In this document: positions 5,065 through 5,364 of the stretch, piece by piece | Layout: every line of letters begins with the position of its first letter | Numbering within the stretch: the stretch's first letter is position 1 | Source: Achromobacter sp. | GTDB taxonomy: Bacteria; Pseudomonadota; Gammaproteobacteria; Burkholderiales; Burkholderiaceae_B | Reading direction: 5' to 3' | Length of the DNA stretch: 5,364 nucleotides | Assembly (NCBI GenBank): GCA_003454835.1 | Contig: DMTA01000204.1 | Span: 1 to 5,364, forward strand | Notes under the pieces: generated by a model | What the model was told of the DNA's origin: nothing | The model's input: only the letters and a program-made list of their open reading frames with translations | Database searches by the model: none | Translations under genes and position numbers: made by a program

Positions 5065-5364
5065 ATGGAACTAAACCTGCTGGCACTGGAAACTTCGTCG
5101 TCACGTTGTGGCGTGGCCCTTTTGCGGGCGGTCGATGGCCGCCTGGAAATCAGCGTCCGCGAACACGAGGGATCCCAGGAACACGCCGAGCGCCTACTGC
5201 CTATGGCCGATGCCCTGCTCGCCGAGGCCGGCATCGCCCCGTCCGGGCTGCATGCCGTGGCGTTCGGGCAGGGGCCCGGCGGCTTCACGGGGCTGCGCGT
5301 GGCCTGCGGCGTTGCTCAGGGCATGGCTCTGGGGCTGGGCATCCCGGTGTTGCCTATTGTTTCA
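5065..5364 (+). CDS. tsaB: tRNA t6A37 biosynthesis protein TsaB (YeaZ), 3' partial
   Basis: The frame from ATG 5065 stays open for 100 codons to the window end, covering a bit under half of a typical TsaB. The family, an ASKHA-fold protein, acts in the cytoplasm as the scaffold that pairs with TsaD and TsaE to transfer threonylcarbamoyl to A37 of ANN-decoding tRNAs. Diagnostic features are the N-terminal LLALETSSSRCGVALL strand-loop-strand, the QEHAERLLPMADALL helix, and the hallmark FGQGPGGFTGLRVACGVAQG (5251-5310) near the dimer interface with TsaD. No Shine-Dalgarno sequence precedes the ATG; a TACAAT box ends eight bases before it, so the mRNA may be leaderless. It is divergent from risA, and the rest of the gene lies outside the window. 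The identification is confident from the N-terminal motifs alone. Confidence 0.93.
   Translation, partial: MELNLLALETSSSRCGVALLRAVDGRLEISVREHEGSQEHAERLLPMADALLAEAGIAPSGLHAVAFGQGPGGFTGLRVACGVAQGMALGLGIPVLPIVS

Noticed and set aside
1..5364. Mobile element, CRISPR array, defence or toxin-antitoxin system
   Set aside because: No transposase, integrase, terminal inverted repeats, spaced direct repeats, tRNA or small toxin-like gene pair was seen; apart from the metallopeptidase the content is recognisable core genes.

Overview
The window is GC-rich, densely coding DNA from a beta-proteobacterium of the Alcaligenaceae, most likely Bordetella or Achromobacter. The reasons are a response regulator closely resembling Bordetella RisA, its adjacent sensor kinase, and an ahpC-ahpD pair directly downstream. 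The attribution rests on recalled protein similarity and gene order; no database search was possible. Nothing suggests recent transfer: there is no insertion sequence, phage gene, tRNA, rRNA or CRISPR array, and base composition looks even.

Layout. (1) 2-1423, plus strand: the 3' part of a gene that begins upstream of the window. It encodes a DUF4344-type putative zinc metallopeptidase (HEFGH) with a C-terminal rhodanese-like domain that lacks the usual cysteine. (2) 1514-1548: a strong bidirectional terminator between convergent genes. (3) 4933 down to 1565, minus strand: four co-oriented genes, risA (OmpR-type regulator), risS (EnvZ-type kinase), ahpC (peroxiredoxin) and ahpD (its CXXC-containing reductant). 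A good sigma70-type promoter for ahpC lies in the last codons of risS and straddles its stop codon, and a perfect inverted repeat sits over its -35 box. A GC-rich hairpin separates ahpC from ahpD. (4) 4934-5064: a divergent intergenic region with repeated TTACACA and TGTAACA words. (5) 5065 to the window end, plus strand: the first 100 codons of tsaB, for tRNA t6A modification.

How the genes work together. RisS and RisA form a membrane sensor/regulator pair with a complete set of catalytic residues. AhpC reduces peroxides through Cys57 and carries a C-x-C resolving pair at its C-terminus. AhpD, with its Glu/Cys/Cys/His site, is the expected partner that re-reduces AhpC, as established in Mycobacterium tuberculosis. 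Transcription could read from risAS into ahpCD, but the embedded promoter suggests ahpCD is mainly controlled separately, plausibly by an oxidative-stress regulator.

Most of the window is ordinary chromosomal core. The least understood part is the metallopeptidase-rhodanese protein, which also seems to contain an extra half-domain.
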